DNA of 64,000 nucleotides from Pseudomonas sp. CFBP 13711 (GCF_014842265.1 NZ_JACYVI010000013.1:1-64000), one strand, 5' to 3'. Numbered from the stretch's first letter, positions 24,838 through 34,241 are shown. Program-made: numbers and translations. The notes: a model not told the origin generated them from the sequence alone.

Positions 24838-25419
24838 ATGTTGGTAGTTTCGATTTCAGGTAGCCCTTCCACCCGATCGCGCTCGGGCGTGGTGCTGCAA
24901 CATGCCGCGCACTGGCTCAAGGACCGTGGCGTTGAAGTGAACGGTGTGCGCATTCAGGATTTCGCCGCCGAGGATTTGCTCTACGCCCGATTCGACAGCC
25001 CACAGGTGGTGGCTTTCATCGACGCAGTGGCGAAGGCGGATGGTTTGCTGATCGGCACGCCGGTGTACAAGGCATCGTTTTCGGGGGCGTTGAAGACGCT
25101 GCTCGACCTGCTCCCGGAGCGTTCATTGCACGGCAAAGTGGTCTTGCCGATCGCCACGGGTGGGAGCATTGCGCACATGCTGGCGGTGGATTACGCGCTG
25201 AAACCGGTGCTGTCGGCGCTGAAATGCCAGGAAGTGCTGCACGGGGTGTTCGCCATCGACAGCCAGATCAGCTACGGCGAGAACGCGTTGGGCGGTGATC
25301 TGGATGAACTGCTGACCCAGCGCCTGCATGACGGTCTGGATCACTTTTTACTGGGCCTGCAACACCGGACCCAGGCGCGTCACAAGGAAGCGGGCGGGCA
25401 TTTGAAGCTGGCGTTGTAA
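24838..25419 (+). CDS. ssuE: NADPH-dependent FMN reductase (SsuE-like)
   Basis: A 193-residue flavodoxin-like protein. The FMN-phosphate loop is [13 protein letters not shown] and the second motif is [19 protein letters not shown]. It supplies reduced flavin to a two-component monooxygenase that desulfonates alkanesulfonates. The usual partners (ssuA, ssuD, ssuC, ssuB) are not next to it, so it is an orphan copy here. It may serve another flavin-dependent monooxygenase such as an Msu system. ATG 24838 follows AAGGAAAC. Confidence 0.85.
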   Translation: MLVVSISGSPSTRSRSGVVLQHAAHWLKDRGVEVNGVRIQDFAAEDLLYARFDSPQVVAFIDAVAKADGLLIGTPVYKASFSGALKTLLDLLPERSLHGKVVLPIATGGSIAHMLAVDYALKPVLSALKCQEVLHGVFAIDSQISYGENALGGDLDELLTQRLHDGLDHFLLGLQHRTQARHKEAGGHLKLAL

Positions 25420-25428
25420 GCCTTCGAC

Positions 25429-25704
25429 TTAACCCTGACGTGCTTTCGAAGCAACGCTGACTTCGGCATTGTATTCGCCACGGTTGTCGAACTCGTGGGC
25501 GCGTTGCAGTTGTGGCTGTTCCATCATTTGCGCCTTGCGGGCCTGGAATTCGTCGTAGGACAGGCCGCGACGGTTGAGGTCTTCGAGTGCCAGCTGGTGG
25601 GTTTCCTCAGCGCTGTAAGGGCGCAGTTCGGGATGATTGCCAGCGGCACAACCGGCGAGAACGGAGGCGGAGAGTAACAGGGAGAGGGCAAGAAGACGGT
25701 TCAT
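25429..25704 (-). CDS. Small hypothetical lipoprotein
   Basis: A 91-residue protein with signal peptide and lipobox LAGC (Cys19). The short polar mature part is rich in Glu and Arg (SAEETHQLALEDLNRRGLSYDEFQARKAQMM) and likely helical. No domain is recognised. ATG 25704 follows GGAGG by 5 nt; a longer frame to 25743 has no such site. It converges with the SsuE-like gene, 9 nt apart. Confidence 0.75.
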   Translation of the reverse strand: MNRLLALSLLLSASVLAGCAAGNHPELRPYSAEETHQLALEDLNRRGLSYDEFQARKAQMMEQPQLQRAHEFDNRGEYNAEVSVASKARQG

Positions 25705-25802
25705 TGGGAGCCTCCATTCGGCTCGTTTCTGGAATGAAGCCAAGGCTACGCGCCGGGCCTTTCCAGCAGAAATCAGTCGTCTTGATAGTGGCTATCGGGT
25801 TT

Positions 25803-26130
25803 GGCGCGCAATTGGCTGTTCGGCGATCTATCTAAGCGTAGAGTGCGTCGGCCTAACGGCCTCGGGTTTCGCCTTCGGCGAGTTACTTGGAAAAGCACCC
25901 CAAGTAACCAAGGGTGCTTGCTCTCGGTTTGGCCCCTCGTTCCTCGGGGTTCCTTCACTCCGGTCTCGCTCCGTGGGCCCGCGCCGAACGGACATCCATG
26001 TCCTGACGGCGCTCTCGCCGCATCCATGCGGCTCGGCACACTGCGCGAGACCTGCGTTCAGCCTGCACCCAAGTCGCGATTGGCGGTGTTTGGACTTTTT
26101 GCGTACCAAAATCAAAAGCAGATCAAAAGC
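25803..26130. repeat. Long non-coding intergenic repeat of the Pseudomonas type
   Basis: This GC-rich block contains several short inverted repeats, such as CGCCTTCGGCG, and the pair ACTTGGAAAAGCACCCCAAGT. I recognise the ACTTGG/CCCCAAGT segment from long repeats scattered between genes in fluorescent pseudomonads. Open frames in all directions here are artefacts. No tRNA or known RNA family is recognised. Confidence 0.55.
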
Positions 26131-26194
26131 TTCCCGGCTGAAGCCGGTCCTACAGACCCCGCGTAACCACTGTAGGACCGGCTTCAGCCGGGAA
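26131..26194. repeat. REP doublet (REPIN), class CCGGCTTCAGCCGGGAA
   Basis: Two 24-bp copies in perfect inverted orientation (26131-26154 and 26171-26194) are separated by 16 bp. Each carries its own CCGGCTtcAGCCGG palindrome. This is the typical layout of RAYT-mobilised REPINs. Confidence 0.9.
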
Positions 26195-26287
26195 GAGGCC
26201 CGCATGACCGCCATCAATTTCTTGGCCAATACTATTCTGTGAGGCTGCTCACTCCCACAGGGTTTCAGCCTTGGCTCTCGGAAATGG

Positions 26288-27658
26288 TCAGACCAAAAAG
26301 TGCCACAACAGCGACGTCCCGATCAGCCCGACCACCGAGACAATCGTCTGCAGCACCGACCACACCCAAATCGTCTGCTTCAGTTGCAGGCCGAAGTATT
26401 CGCGGACCATCCAGAACCCTGCGTCGTTGACGTGGCAGAAGAACACCGAGCCCGCCCCGATCACCAACGCCACCAGTGAGGCTTCCACCGGCGCCAGCCC
26501 GGCCATCATCGGTGCAAGAATGCCCGCCGTGGTGGTGGTCGCGACGGTGGCTGAACCAGTGGCTTGACGCAGCGCGACCGCAATCAGCCACGCCAGCAGC
26601 AGGTACGGCATGTGCGCGCCTTCGGCCACTTTGCTGATGGTCTGGCTGACGCCCGCGTCCAGCAACGTTTGCTTCAGGCCGCCGCCCGCACCGATGGTCA
26701 ACAGCAACACGGCAATCGGCGCCAGGCTCTTACGCAGCGTGCCGCCCACCTGCTCGCGGGAGATACCGTTGGCCCAGCCCAGACACACCGTCGCCGCCAG
26801 CACCGCAATCCCCAACGCCACCAGCGGCTCACCGAGGAATTTCAGCGTCAGCGCGATGTTGCTTTCCGGCTCCATGGCGATTTTCGCCAAGGTGCTGCCG
26901 AGCATCAGGATCACCGGGAGCAGAATGATCAACAACGAGATACCGAAGCTCGGTTGGCGGGAGGCGCTGGGTTTGGCCGAGAACAGCTCGCCCAGCTCTG
27001 CCGGTTCCTCGATGTGCATGCGCTTTGACAGCCAGTTGCCGTACAGAGGACCGGCCAGAATCACCGCCGGCACCGCCACGCAGAAACCCAGCAACATGGT
27101 CAGGCCCAGATCGGCGTGCAAGGCGCTGACAGCGATCAGCGGCCCCGGGTGCGGCGGCATCAGCGCATGCAGCGTGGTCATGCCGGCCAGCGCCGGAATG
27201 GCGATTTTCAGCAGCGGCTGATTCGACTGGCGGGCCATGACAAAGATGATCGGCACCATCATCACCAGACCCACTTCGAAGAACAGCGGCAGGCCGATGA
27301 CCATGGCCACCAGGGCCATGACCCACGGCAGGGCTTTGCCCTTGCCCAGCCCCAGCAACGTCGAGGCAATGCGATCCGCCGCGCCGGACTCGGCCATCAG
27401 CGCACCGAGCATGGCACCGAGGGCAATGATGATCCCGGCCTCACCGAGAATCCCGCCCGCGCCCTTGCTGAACGCCTTCGCCACTGCCTCCGCTGGCAAC
27501 CCCGCACCTATCCCTGCGATGAATGTGCCCACCAGAATAGACAGAAACGGCGGGAGCTTGGTCGCGCTGATCAGCACGATGATGGTGGCAATGGCGATCA
27601 GGCAGCAGATGATCAGGCGAGTGTCATGAAACACCCAGGCAGCAGATGACAGATCCAA
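26288..27658 (-). CDS. GntP-family gluconate/hydroxy-acid:H+ symporter
   Basis: A 456-residue inner-membrane permease of the GntP family with about 12-14 hydrophobic segments. Characteristic stretches are MPPHPGPLIAVSAL and RQATGSATVATTTTAG. Family members import gluconate or related hydroxy acids with protons. The dhcAB/atoE-type genes nearby suggest a short hydroxy acid such as 3-hydroxybutyrate rather than gluconate; this is inferred from context. The start is TTG at 27658, with AAGGGG upstream; no nearby ATG fits the N-terminus. Confidence 0.85.
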   Translation of the reverse strand: MDLSSAAWVFHDTRLIICCLIAIATIIVLISATKLPPFLSILVGTFIAGIGAGLPAEAVAKAFSKGAGGILGEAGIIIALGAMLGALMAESGAADRIASTLLGLGKGKALPWVMALVAMVIGLPLFFEVGLVMMVPIIFVMARQSNQPLLKIAIPALAGMTTLHALMPPHPGPLIAVSALHADLGLTMLLGFCVAVPAVILAGPLYGNWLSKRMHIEEPAELGELFSAKPSASRQPSFGISLLIILLPVILMLGSTLAKIAMEPESNIALTLKFLGEPLVALGIAVLAATVCLGWANGISREQVGGTLRKSLAPIAVLLLTIGAGGGLKQTLLDAGVSQTISKVAEGAHMPYLLLAWLIAVALRQATGSATVATTTTAGILAPMMAGLAPVEASLVALVIGAGSVFFCHVNDAGFWMVREYFGLQLKQTIWVWSVLQTIVSVVGLIGTSLLWHFLV

Positions 27659-27811
27659 CGCGGAACCCCTTATCGGTCGGTTTTTATTTCAGGACGGATT
27701 GAAACAATATGTTTCAGCCGGCCGAACCATACCGGATGCGGCATTGCGTCGCAGTTAAATTTTCACAGGATCTGGCCGTTTCGCCACCAGTCTCCAAGCT
27801 GGAGCGCGATG

Positions 27812-28735
27812 TCACCCTGTGGGAGCGCGCTTGCTCCCCAAGGCATCATTTGAGTCACGTGCGCATTCGATCAGCACCTCGCGCAACCCCTGGGCGGCGG
27901 CTGACAATTGGTGGTCCGCCTGGGTCATCAGACCGATGCGACGCTCGATGCGCGGGCCTTCGAGGGCAATGCAGCGGGCACCGAGTTCTTCCATCTGCGC
28001 GATGCACAGGGACGGCACCGCGCTGACGCCCAGGCCGTTGGCGACCATGCGGCCCACCGTCGACAGCTGATGGCTTTCAAACGCCACCGACAGTTTGCCG
28101 TGCTGGCTCTGCAGGTCCTGCTCCAGCAACAAGCGCACGGCGGACGGGCGCTGCAGGGTGATGAAGTCGTGACGCAGCAACTCGTCCCAACTCACCTCGC
28201 TGCGCGCGGCCAATGGCGAATCCTTCGGCACCACGGCGACGAAGCGATCCATGTAGAACGGCGTAAAAATCAGGTGGGTGCCAGATTCAGGTTCGAAACC
28301 AATGCCCAGCTCCACGCGCCGATGCCCGACCATTTCCACCACCTGCTCGTTGATCACGTCGTGCACCGCCACGTTCACCCGTGGGTAGCGCTCGCGAAAC
28401 ACCTTCAGCGCGATCGGCAGCAGATTGCCTGCGTAGGACGGCATTGCCGCCACCGAGACTTTGCCCATTTGCAGGGTGAAACGCTGGCGCAGCAGCTCTT
28501 CGGTATTGTCCCAGTCGGCGAGCAACTGCCGGGCCAGCGGCAGCAAGGCCTCGCCCTCGGGCGTCAGGCTGACGTTGCGCGTGGTGCGGGTCAGCAATTG
28601 CCCGCCGAGGTCTTCCTCCAACGCCTTGATGGTCAGGCTCAACGCCGGTTGCGATAGATGCAGTCGTTCTCCGGCCTGAGCGAAACTCAAGCACTGCGCC
28701 ACTGCCAGAAACGCCCGAAGCTGCTTCACATTCAT
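27812..28735 (-). CDS. LysR-type transcriptional regulator
   Basis: A 307-residue LysR protein. The N-terminal winged helix ([14 protein letters not shown], then [27 protein letters not shown]) is followed by a type-2 periplasmic-binding-like effector domain. It is transcribed divergently from the CoA-transferase genes, the classic arrangement for an activator of the adjacent operon. The position matches dhcR next to dhcA and dhcB in Pseudomonas aeruginosa, but I do not assign the symbol without a comparison. Confidence 0.88.
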   Translation of the reverse strand: MNVKQLRAFLAVAQCLSFAQAGERLHLSQPALSLTIKALEEDLGGQLLTRTTRNVSLTPEGEALLPLARQLLADWDNTEELLRQRFTLQMGKVSVAAMPSYAGNLLPIALKVFRERYPRVNVAVHDVINEQVVEMVGHRRVELGIGFEPESGTHLIFTPFYMDRFVAVVPKDSPLAARSEVSWDELLRHDFITLQRPSAVRLLLEQDLQSQHGKLSVAFESHQLSTVGRMVANGLGVSAVPSLCIAQMEELGARCIALEGPRIERRIGLMTQADHQLSAAAQGLREVLIECARDSNDALGSKRAPTG

Positions 28736-28865
28736 ATATTTGGAATACTTATCAATCGATCAAAAAAACAAAATTAACAAATCAGTGCATGCGAGAGAAG
28801 ATGCGGCCAACGCTCTCCGATGCTTAGATTGTCGGACACAACTACAAATAAGGCGGGATCTCACC
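28736..28865. promoter_or_regulatory. Divergent promoter region, LysR gene / CoA-transferase operon
   Basis: This AT-rich 130-bp gap contains ATCAATCGATCA near 28750 and an imperfect inverted pair GAGAG/CTCTC at about 28794-28818. LysR proteins usually bind such intergenic regions; the exact T-N11-A box cannot be chosen with confidence. Confidence 0.45.
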
Positions 28866-29567
28866 ATGGCTGGACTCGACAAACGCGTGGCAACCTACGC
28901 TGAAGCCCTTGCCGGGCTGACCGACAACATGACCGTGCTGTCGGGCGGCTTCGGACTGTGCGGCATCCCTGAAAACCTCATCGCTGAAATCAAACGCATG
29001 GGCGTGAAGGGCCTGACAGTGGTTTCCAACAACTGCGGCGTTGACGGCTTTGGCCTGGGCATCCTCCTTGAGGACCGGCAGATCCGCAAAATGGTCGCGT
29101 CCTACGTCGGTGAAAACGCCCTGTTCGAGCGCCAGTTGCTCAGCGGCGAGCTGGAGGTCGAACTCACCCCCCAGGGCACCCTGGCCGAAAAAATGCGCGC
29201 TGGCGGCGCGGGCATTCCCGCGTTCTATACCGCCACCGGTTACGGCACCCCCGTTGCGGAAGGCAAGGAAACCCGCCAGTTCAACGGCCGCAACGTGATT
29301 CTCGAAGAAGCCATCACCGGCGACTTCGCCATCGTCAAAGGGTGGAAGGCCGACCACTTCGGCAACGTGGTCTACCGTCACACCGCGCAGAACTTCAATC
29401 CGGTGGTGGCCACGGCCGGCAAGATCACCGTGGTGGAGGTCGAAGAAATCGTCGAGCCCGGCGTGCTGTTGCCCACCGAAATCCACACCCCCGGCATCTA
29501 TGTCGATCGCGTGATCCTGGGCACGTTCGAGAAGCGCATCGAGCAGCGAACCGTCAGAAAAGCCTGA
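28866..29567 (+). CDS. dhcA: 3-ketoacid CoA-transferase subunit A
   Basis: A 233-residue alpha subunit of a family I CoA-transferase. It contains the [14 protein letters not shown] glycine-rich segment and ends [18 protein letters not shown]. With subunit B it moves CoA from an acyl donor to a 3-keto acid, such as acetoacetate or dehydrocarnitine. The symbol follows the dhcA/dhcB arrangement next to a LysR gene in pseudomonads; scoA or atoD are alternatives. ATG 28866 is chosen; an upstream frame extension to 28740 is unsupported. Confidence 0.85.
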   Translation: MAGLDKRVATYAEALAGLTDNMTVLSGGFGLCGIPENLIAEIKRMGVKGLTVVSNNCGVDGFGLGILLEDRQIRKMVASYVGENALFERQLLSGELEVELTPQGTLAEKMRAGGAGIPAFYTATGYGTPVAEGKETRQFNGRNVILEEAITGDFAIVKGWKADHFGNVVYRHTAQNFNPVVATAGKITVVEVEEIVEPGVLLPTEIHTPGIYVDRVILGTFEKRIEQRTVRKA

Positions 29568-29657
29568 CATCAGCGTCGTCCTCGAACCGATTTCCCCTTT
29601 GTATTTCCGGCGCTGGGGCTTCCCACAGGCCGGACAGAATAAAAGAGACCCAAGACC

Positions 29658-30314
29658 ATGGCACTCTCCCGCGAACAAATGGCACAGCGCGTTGCGCGCG
29701 AACTGCAAGACGGCTTCTACGTAAACCTGGGCATCGGCATTCCGACCCTGGTCGCCAACTACGTCCCGGACGGCATCGACGTAATGCTGCAATCGGAAAA
29801 CGGCCTGCTCGGCATGGGCGCCTTTCCCACCGAAGAAACCATCGACGCCGACATGATCAACGCCGGCAAACAGACCGTGACGGCGCGCAAGGGCGCGTCA
29901 ATTTTCTCCTCGGCCGAGTCCTTCGCCATGATCCGTGGCGGCCATGTCGACCTGACCGTGCTGGGCGCGTTCGAAGTGGACGTCGAAGGCAACATCGCCT
30001 CGTGGATGATCCCCGGCAAGCTGGTCAAGGGCATGGGCGGCGCGATGGATCTGGTGGCCGGCGCCGACAACATCATCGTCACCATGACCCACGCGTCCAA
30101 GGACGGCGAATCCAAGTTGCTCTCACGCTGCAGCCTGCCGCTGACCGGCGCCGGCTGCATCAAGAAAGTGCTGACCGACCTTGCTTACCTGGAGATCGAA
30201 AACGGCGCCTTCGTGCTGCGCGAAACCGCACCGGGCGTGACCGTCGATGAAATCATCGCCAAGACCGCCGGCAAATTGATCGTGCCGGATGACGTGGTCG
30301 AAATGACGTTCTGA
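29658..30314 (+). CDS. dhcB: 3-ketoacid CoA-transferase subunit B
   Basis: A 218-residue beta subunit carrying the catalytic glutamate in the conserved QSENGLLGMG segment, plus NLGIGIPTLVANY and SSAESFAMIRGGH. It forms the CoA-thioester intermediate. It lies 90 nt after subunit A and is clearly cotranscribed. The partner thiolase (atoB) and 3-hydroxybutyrate dehydrogenase often linked to this locus are absent from the window. Confidence 0.88.
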   Translation: MALSREQMAQRVARELQDGFYVNLGIGIPTLVANYVPDGIDVMLQSENGLLGMGAFPTEETIDADMINAGKQTVTARKGASIFSSAESFAMIRGGHVDLTVLGAFEVDVEGNIASWMIPGKLVKGMGGAMDLVAGADNIIVTMTHASKDGESKLLSRCSLPLTGAGCIKKVLTDLAYLEIENGAFVLRETAPGVTVDEIIAKTAGKLIVPDDVVEMTF

Positions 30315-30416
30315 TGGACCCGGCAATGGCGCGGTTCTGCAGGATCCGCGTCATGCCCCACGTTTTCGCCGCAGCATAAGCATTCGACACACCCGCACCT
30401 TTGGTCAGACCGCCCT

Positions 30417-30441
30417 GCCCCTTCAGCGATGAAGGGGCTTT
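30417..30441 (+). terminator. Hairpin between CoA-transferase and permease genes
   Basis: GCCCCTTCA (30417-30425), a 4-nt loop and TGAAGGGGC (30430-30438) form a perfect 9-bp stem followed by TTTGCTGT. It probably terminates part of the dhcAB transcript and makes the downstream permease partly independent. Confidence 0.65.
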
Positions 30442-30534
30442 GCTGTATCTGAACCGGTGCTTTTTTCGCGTCACCGCCAACACTTGAAACTGCCGTCCAA
30501 AAAACCTGAACAATAACTCCAAGAGGTAATAAAC

Positions 30535-31953
30535 GTGGCCGCCGACATCGAAGAAAGCCGCTCCGCCCGCTTTGCCCTGCGTTGCGCCAAATGGGCGGAA
30601 CGCTGGTTCCCGGACTCGTGGGTGTTCGCCGCCCTGGCCGTGGTCATCGTCACACTTGCCACGCTGGTCATCGGCGCCAAACCCGCGGACACCGCCAAAG
30701 CCTTCGGTGACGGTTTCTGGAGCCTGATCCCCTTCACGATGCAAATGGCCTTCGTGGTCATCGGCGGCTACGTCGTCGCCAGTTCGCCACCGGCGGTCAA
30801 ACTGATCGACCGCCTGGCGCGCATCCCGAAAAACGGCCGCTCGGCCGTGGCCTGGGTCGCGCTGATCAGCATGGTGGCCTCCTTGCTCAACTGGGGACTG
30901 TCGCTGGTCTTCGGCGGTTTGCTGGTGCGGGCCCTCGCCCGGCGTACCGATCTGAAAATGGATTACCGCGCCGCCGGTGCCGCGGCTTATCTGGGTCTGG
31001 GCGCGGTGTGGGCCTTGGGCCTGTCGTCGTCCGCCGCGCAGTTGCAAGCCAACCCGGCCAGCCTGCCGCCGTCGATCCTGGCGATCACCGGGGTGATTCC
31101 GTTCACCCAGACCATCTTCCTCTGGCAGTCCGGCGTGATGCTGTTCGCACTGGTGGTGGTCTCGATCATCGTCGCCTACGCCACGGCGCCCGGCCCGGCC
31201 AATGCCCGCGATGCCAAGGAATGCGGGATTGACCCGAGCTTTAGCCTGCCACCGCTGCCGCCGCGAACCCGCCCGGGCGAATGGCTGGAATACAGCCCGC
31301 TGCTGATCATTCTGATGGTCGCACTGGCGTCCGGCTGGTTGTACAACGAGTTCAGCACCAAACCCGCGATCACCGCGATCTCCGGCCTGAACACCTACAA
31401 CTTCCTGTTCATTATGGTCGGTGCGCTGCTGCACTGGCGCCCGCGCAGCTTTCTCGATGCCGTGGCTCGCGCAGTGCCGACCACTACCGGCGTGCTGATT
31501 CAGTTTCCGTTGTACGGCTCGATCGCCGCGCTGCTGACCACGGTCAAGGGCGGTGACGCGCAAACCGTCGCGCACCACATCTCGACGTTCTTCACCAGCA
31601 TCGCGTCCCACGACACCTATGCGCTGCTGATGGGCGTGTACTCGGCGATTCTCGGGTTCTTCATTCCGTCCGGCGGCGGCAAGTGGATCATCGAAGCGCC
31701 GTACGTGATGCAGGTCGCCAACGATCTCAAATACCACCTCGGCTGGGCGGTACAGATCTACAACGCCGCCGAAGCCCTGCCGAACCTGATCAACCCGTTT
31801 TACATGCTGCCGCTGCTGGGCGTGCTCGGCCTGAAGGCACGGGATTTGATCGGCTTCTCGTTCGTGCAGTTGCTGGTGCATACGCCGCTGGTGTTGTTCC
31901 TGTTGTGGGTGCTCGGCACGACGCTGGCGTACATCCCGCCGGTCATGCCTTGA
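30535..31953 (+). CDS. atoE: AtoE-like short-chain fatty acid transporter
   Basis: A 472-residue inner-membrane permease of the AtoE/TIGR00366 type. It starts RCAKWAERWFPDSWVFA, has about 11-12 hydrophobic segments and contains FFIPSGGGKWIIEAPYVM, typical of the family. It imports short-chain fatty acids such as acetoacetate or butyrate for the CoA-transferase upstream. The start is GTG at 30535, with AAGAGGTAAT just upstream. The 220-nt gap from dhcB holds a terminator-like hairpin. Confidence 0.88.
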   Translation: MAADIEESRSARFALRCAKWAERWFPDSWVFAALAVVIVTLATLVIGAKPADTAKAFGDGFWSLIPFTMQMAFVVIGGYVVASSPPAVKLIDRLARIPKNGRSAVAWVALISMVASLLNWGLSLVFGGLLVRALARRTDLKMDYRAAGAAAYLGLGAVWALGLSSSAAQLQANPASLPPSILAITGVIPFTQTIFLWQSGVMLFALVVVSIIVAYATAPGPANARDAKECGIDPSFSLPPLPPRTRPGEWLEYSPLLIILMVALASGWLYNEFSTKPAITAISGLNTYNFLFIMVGALLHWRPRSFLDAVARAVPTTTGVLIQFPLYGSIAALLTTVKGGDAQTVAHHISTFFTSIASHDTYALLMGVYSAILGFFIPSGGGKWIIEAPYVMQVANDLKYHLGWAVQIYNAAEALPNLINPFYMLPLLGVLGLKARDLIGFSFVQLLVHTPLVLFLLWVLGTTLAYIPPVMP

Positions 31954-31980
31954 TTGAGTGAATAACGCCGGCGGGTGAAT

Positions 31981-32074
31981 GTAGGACCGGCTTTAGCCGG
32001 GAAGGCGTCAACGGTCACACCACGAGACTGATGGCGCCAACACCGGCCCCTTCCCGGCTGAAGCCGGTCCTACA
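31981..32074. repeat. REP doublet (REPIN), class CCGGCTTTAGCCGGGAA
   Basis: One copy at 31981-32003 and an inverted copy at 32051-32074 flank about 47 bp. It is the same family as the doublet at 26131, with T/C variation in the loop. Confidence 0.88.
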
Positions 32075-32110
32075 GTCGAGGTCACCGCCAATCCCACGGC
32101 GTGTACGCGG

Positions 32111-32440
32111 TTACTTTGCAAAGCTGTATTCGCGCTCGACTCTGGAAACCCGGGTCGTGCATCGCCGATACCAGGTCGAACGGCCACGCTCGCGGATTTC
32201 CCGGTGTTGCGGATGTTCCTTCCAGGCCAGGATCGCTGCTTCGTTCGCCCAGTAAGACACGGTGATCCCCAGCCCATCGTCGGTGCGTGCCGATTCCACG
32301 CCGAGGAACCCCGGCTGCTGACGAACGAGTTCAAGCATCCGCCGGGCGGCGTCGTCATATTCCTGAGCGTCGAGCTCAGTGCGGATTGAAGTGAAGATCA
32401 CTGCGTAATACGGCACGCCAAAGGTGTTTGCCATCATCAT
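32111..32440 (-). CDS. Antibiotic biosynthesis monooxygenase (ABM) family protein
   Basis: A 109-residue dimeric alpha/beta-barrel protein. It contains YAVIFTSIRTE, PGFLGVESAR and the typical ISYW-like YWANEAAILAWKEHPQH with its conserved histidines. Members include cofactor-free monooxygenases and haem-degrading enzymes, but most are uncharacterised. Three ATG codons are in tandem (32440, 32437, 32434). The first overlaps the end of the amidotransferase-like gene at TGACATG, so the two are translationally coupled. Confidence 0.85.
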   Translation of the reverse strand: MMMANTFGVPYYAVIFTSIRTELDAQEYDDAARRMLELVRQQPGFLGVESARTDDGLGITVSYWANEAAILAWKEHPQHREIRERGRSTWYRRCTTRVSRVEREYSFAK

Positions 32441-32441
32441 G

Positions 32442-33152
32442 TCAAATCAACTCCGCCGCGCAGGCCAGCACAAACGCCTTCACCAGCGGCGGGGTGCTGC
32501 CCTCCAGCGCGGCGCGTTCCGGTTGAAACAACGCCGCGACGAAGAACGGATGACCGTCGAGTTCCATCGCGCGCACCTCGTCGTCTTCGTCATAGCCGGA
32601 TACTTTCAGCGGACCGGCAAACACGTCGGCCTCCAGTTCCTTGCGCAAACCGTAGCGGCAGCGGTAGCGCTCGTGGGTTTCCAGTGCGCCGTACGCGGCG
32701 GCAATTCGCGAACCCGGGCGCAGGCGAATCGGCGCGAAGGCCTCGACCAGCGAGCAACTCAAGGGCGTGATGATGGCGTTCTCCGATTTCGGCGCGGTCT
32801 CGGCGTGTTCGGCATCAGCCCAGCCCAGGTGATTGCGCGCGTACTCCAGCAACGCATGCTGAAAGCCGCCGCACGTCCCGAGAAAAGGAACCTGCCGCTC
32901 CCGGGCGAAGCGAATCGCCGTCAGCGCGCCGTCCATGTCGCGATAAGGGCTGGCCGGCACGCACCAGATGCCCTCGAACGCCTGCAAGCTCACGCCGTGC
33001 CGAACATCCGTCGTCGGCACCCATGTGGCCTGCACGCTAAGCCCCGTTTCGTTCGCCACCCTGTCCAGCGCCACGGGTATGGCCTGATGTGCCGGCACGC
33101 TTGGGTCGTAGTCACCTACCAATGCAATCCGGATTTTCTGCCGCTGAGTCAT
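32442..33152 (-). CDS. CTP synthase C-terminal-region-related glutamine amidotransferase-like protein
   Basis: A 236-residue class I glutamine amidotransferase-like protein resembling the glutaminase half of CTP synthase. The nucleophile motif FLGTCGGFQHALLEY (Cys94) is intact. The usual FHPE motif is LFQPE, so the catalytic His is Gln210. The synthetase half is absent. It may bind but not hydrolyse glutamine, or may use another base. ATG 33152 follows GGGAG. It is coupled to the ABM gene downstream and divergent from a LysR gene that may control both. Confidence 0.8.
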   Translation of the reverse strand: MTQRQKIRIALVGDYDPSVPAHQAIPVALDRVANETGLSVQATWVPTTDVRHGVSLQAFEGIWCVPASPYRDMDGALTAIRFARERQVPFLGTCGGFQHALLEYARNHLGWADAEHAETAPKSENAIITPLSCSLVEAFAPIRLRPGSRIAAAYGALETHERYRCRYGLRKELEADVFAGPLKVSGYDEDDEVRAMELDGHPFFVAALFQPERAALEGSTPPLVKAFVLACAAELI

Positions 33153-33241
33153 GTGTGCTCCCTGATATCAAAACGCTTTGCGTGGGGTCCGGAGGCGACT
33201 ATAAGCTTGTGGCCCTGCAATCAGAATGGGCGTCCGGGCAA

Positions 33242-34120
33242 GTGATCAATGCAGCTGCGCACTATCGAATCAACCATGCCGACCTCACCCTCATCCTCGC
33301 GCTGGTGCGGGGGAGGACGCTGGCCAAGGCCGCCGATCTGCTGAAGGTCGATGTCTCGACGGTGTTCCGCGCGGTGCGGCGGATGGAAAAGTCGGTGGGC
33401 ACAACGCTCTTCGACAAGAGCCGCGCCGGCTACGTACCGACCAGCGCAGCACTGGCGCTCGCCCAACAGGCGGAGAGTGCCGAAAACGCGCTGGCCCTCG
33501 CGCAGTTGAGTCTCGAGCAGGGCCGGCAAGTCGTCAGCGGCACTGTGCGCCTGACCTGCACCGAAGCCGTCCTGCAAAGCCTGTTGCTTCCCGCCTTGAG
33601 CCGCTTCATGCCGGACTACCCGGGCCTGCGCCTGGAACTGAACACGTCCAGCACCTTTGCCAACCTGAGCCGCCGCGACGCCGACATTGCCCTGCGTCTG
33701 ACCAACACGCCGCCCGAGCATCTGGTCGGCACTCGCCTGGGCACGGTCGGATATCGGGTCTGTTCGAGCGAGGCCTACGCGCGACGCTGCGGTGATCGGG
33801 CCCTCGACGACATGGACTGGATCGCCCCCGACGATTTCCTCCCCGACCACCCCACCGTGATGTGGCGCCGGCAGCATCTGCCCGGCGTTAACCTCGCTTA
33901 CCGCTGCAGCTCCATGCTTGCCGTCGCCCAACTGGTGCGCGCAGGCATGGGCGTAGCAGCGCTGCCGGATTTCATGGTTCGGGACAGCGAGGTTCAGCCG
34001 TTAAGCGAGGCAATCGACGGGCATGACACCGGGCTGTGGCTGCTGACTAGGCCAGATTGCCGGGCGCTGCGCTCGGTGTCGGCGTTGTTCAGCGAGCTGA
34101 CCAGGGCGATTGAGCTGTAA
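33242..34120 (+). CDS. LysR-type transcriptional regulator
   Basis: A 292-residue LysR regulator with the helix-turn-helix at about residues 10-60 (DLTLILALVRGRTLAKAADLL, then VDVSTVFRAVRRMEKSVG). The remainder is an effector domain. The start is uncertain: GTG 33242 best fits the family's N-terminus, GTG 33209 is possible, and none has a strong ribosome-binding site. It is divergent from the amidotransferase-like/ABM pair, its most likely target. Confidence 0.82.
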   Translation: MINAAAHYRINHADLTLILALVRGRTLAKAADLLKVDVSTVFRAVRRMEKSVGTTLFDKSRAGYVPTSAALALAQQAESAENALALAQLSLEQGRQVVSGTVRLTCTEAVLQSLLLPALSRFMPDYPGLRLELNTSSTFANLSRRDADIALRLTNTPPEHLVGTRLGTVGYRVCSSEAYARRCGDRALDDMDWIAPDDFLPDHPTVMWRRQHLPGVNLAYRCSSMLAVAQLVRAGMGVAALPDFMVRDSEVQPLSEAIDGHDTGLWLLTRPDCRALRSVSALFSELTRAIEL

Positions 34121-34149
34121 AAAGCGTCTCGCCCCTTCGATACAAAACC

Positions 34150-34241
34150 TGTGGGAGTGAGCTTGCTCACGAAGGGGCCGGTACATCCGCTAGATCACTC
34201 GCGGATGGAAGGCAGCCTTCGCGAGCAAGCTCACTCCCACA
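34150..34241. repeat. REP doublet, class TGTGGGAGTGAGCTTGCTCACGA
   Basis: A copy at 34150-34172 and an inverted copy at 34218-34241 lie between two convergent genes. This is a second REP class, distinct from the CCGGCTT class elsewhere in the window. Confidence 0.88.

Noticed and set aside
25803-26242. Several overlapping frames in the long intergenic repeat
   Set aside because: They run through repeated, hairpin-rich DNA and REP elements in all frames, with no plausible protein.
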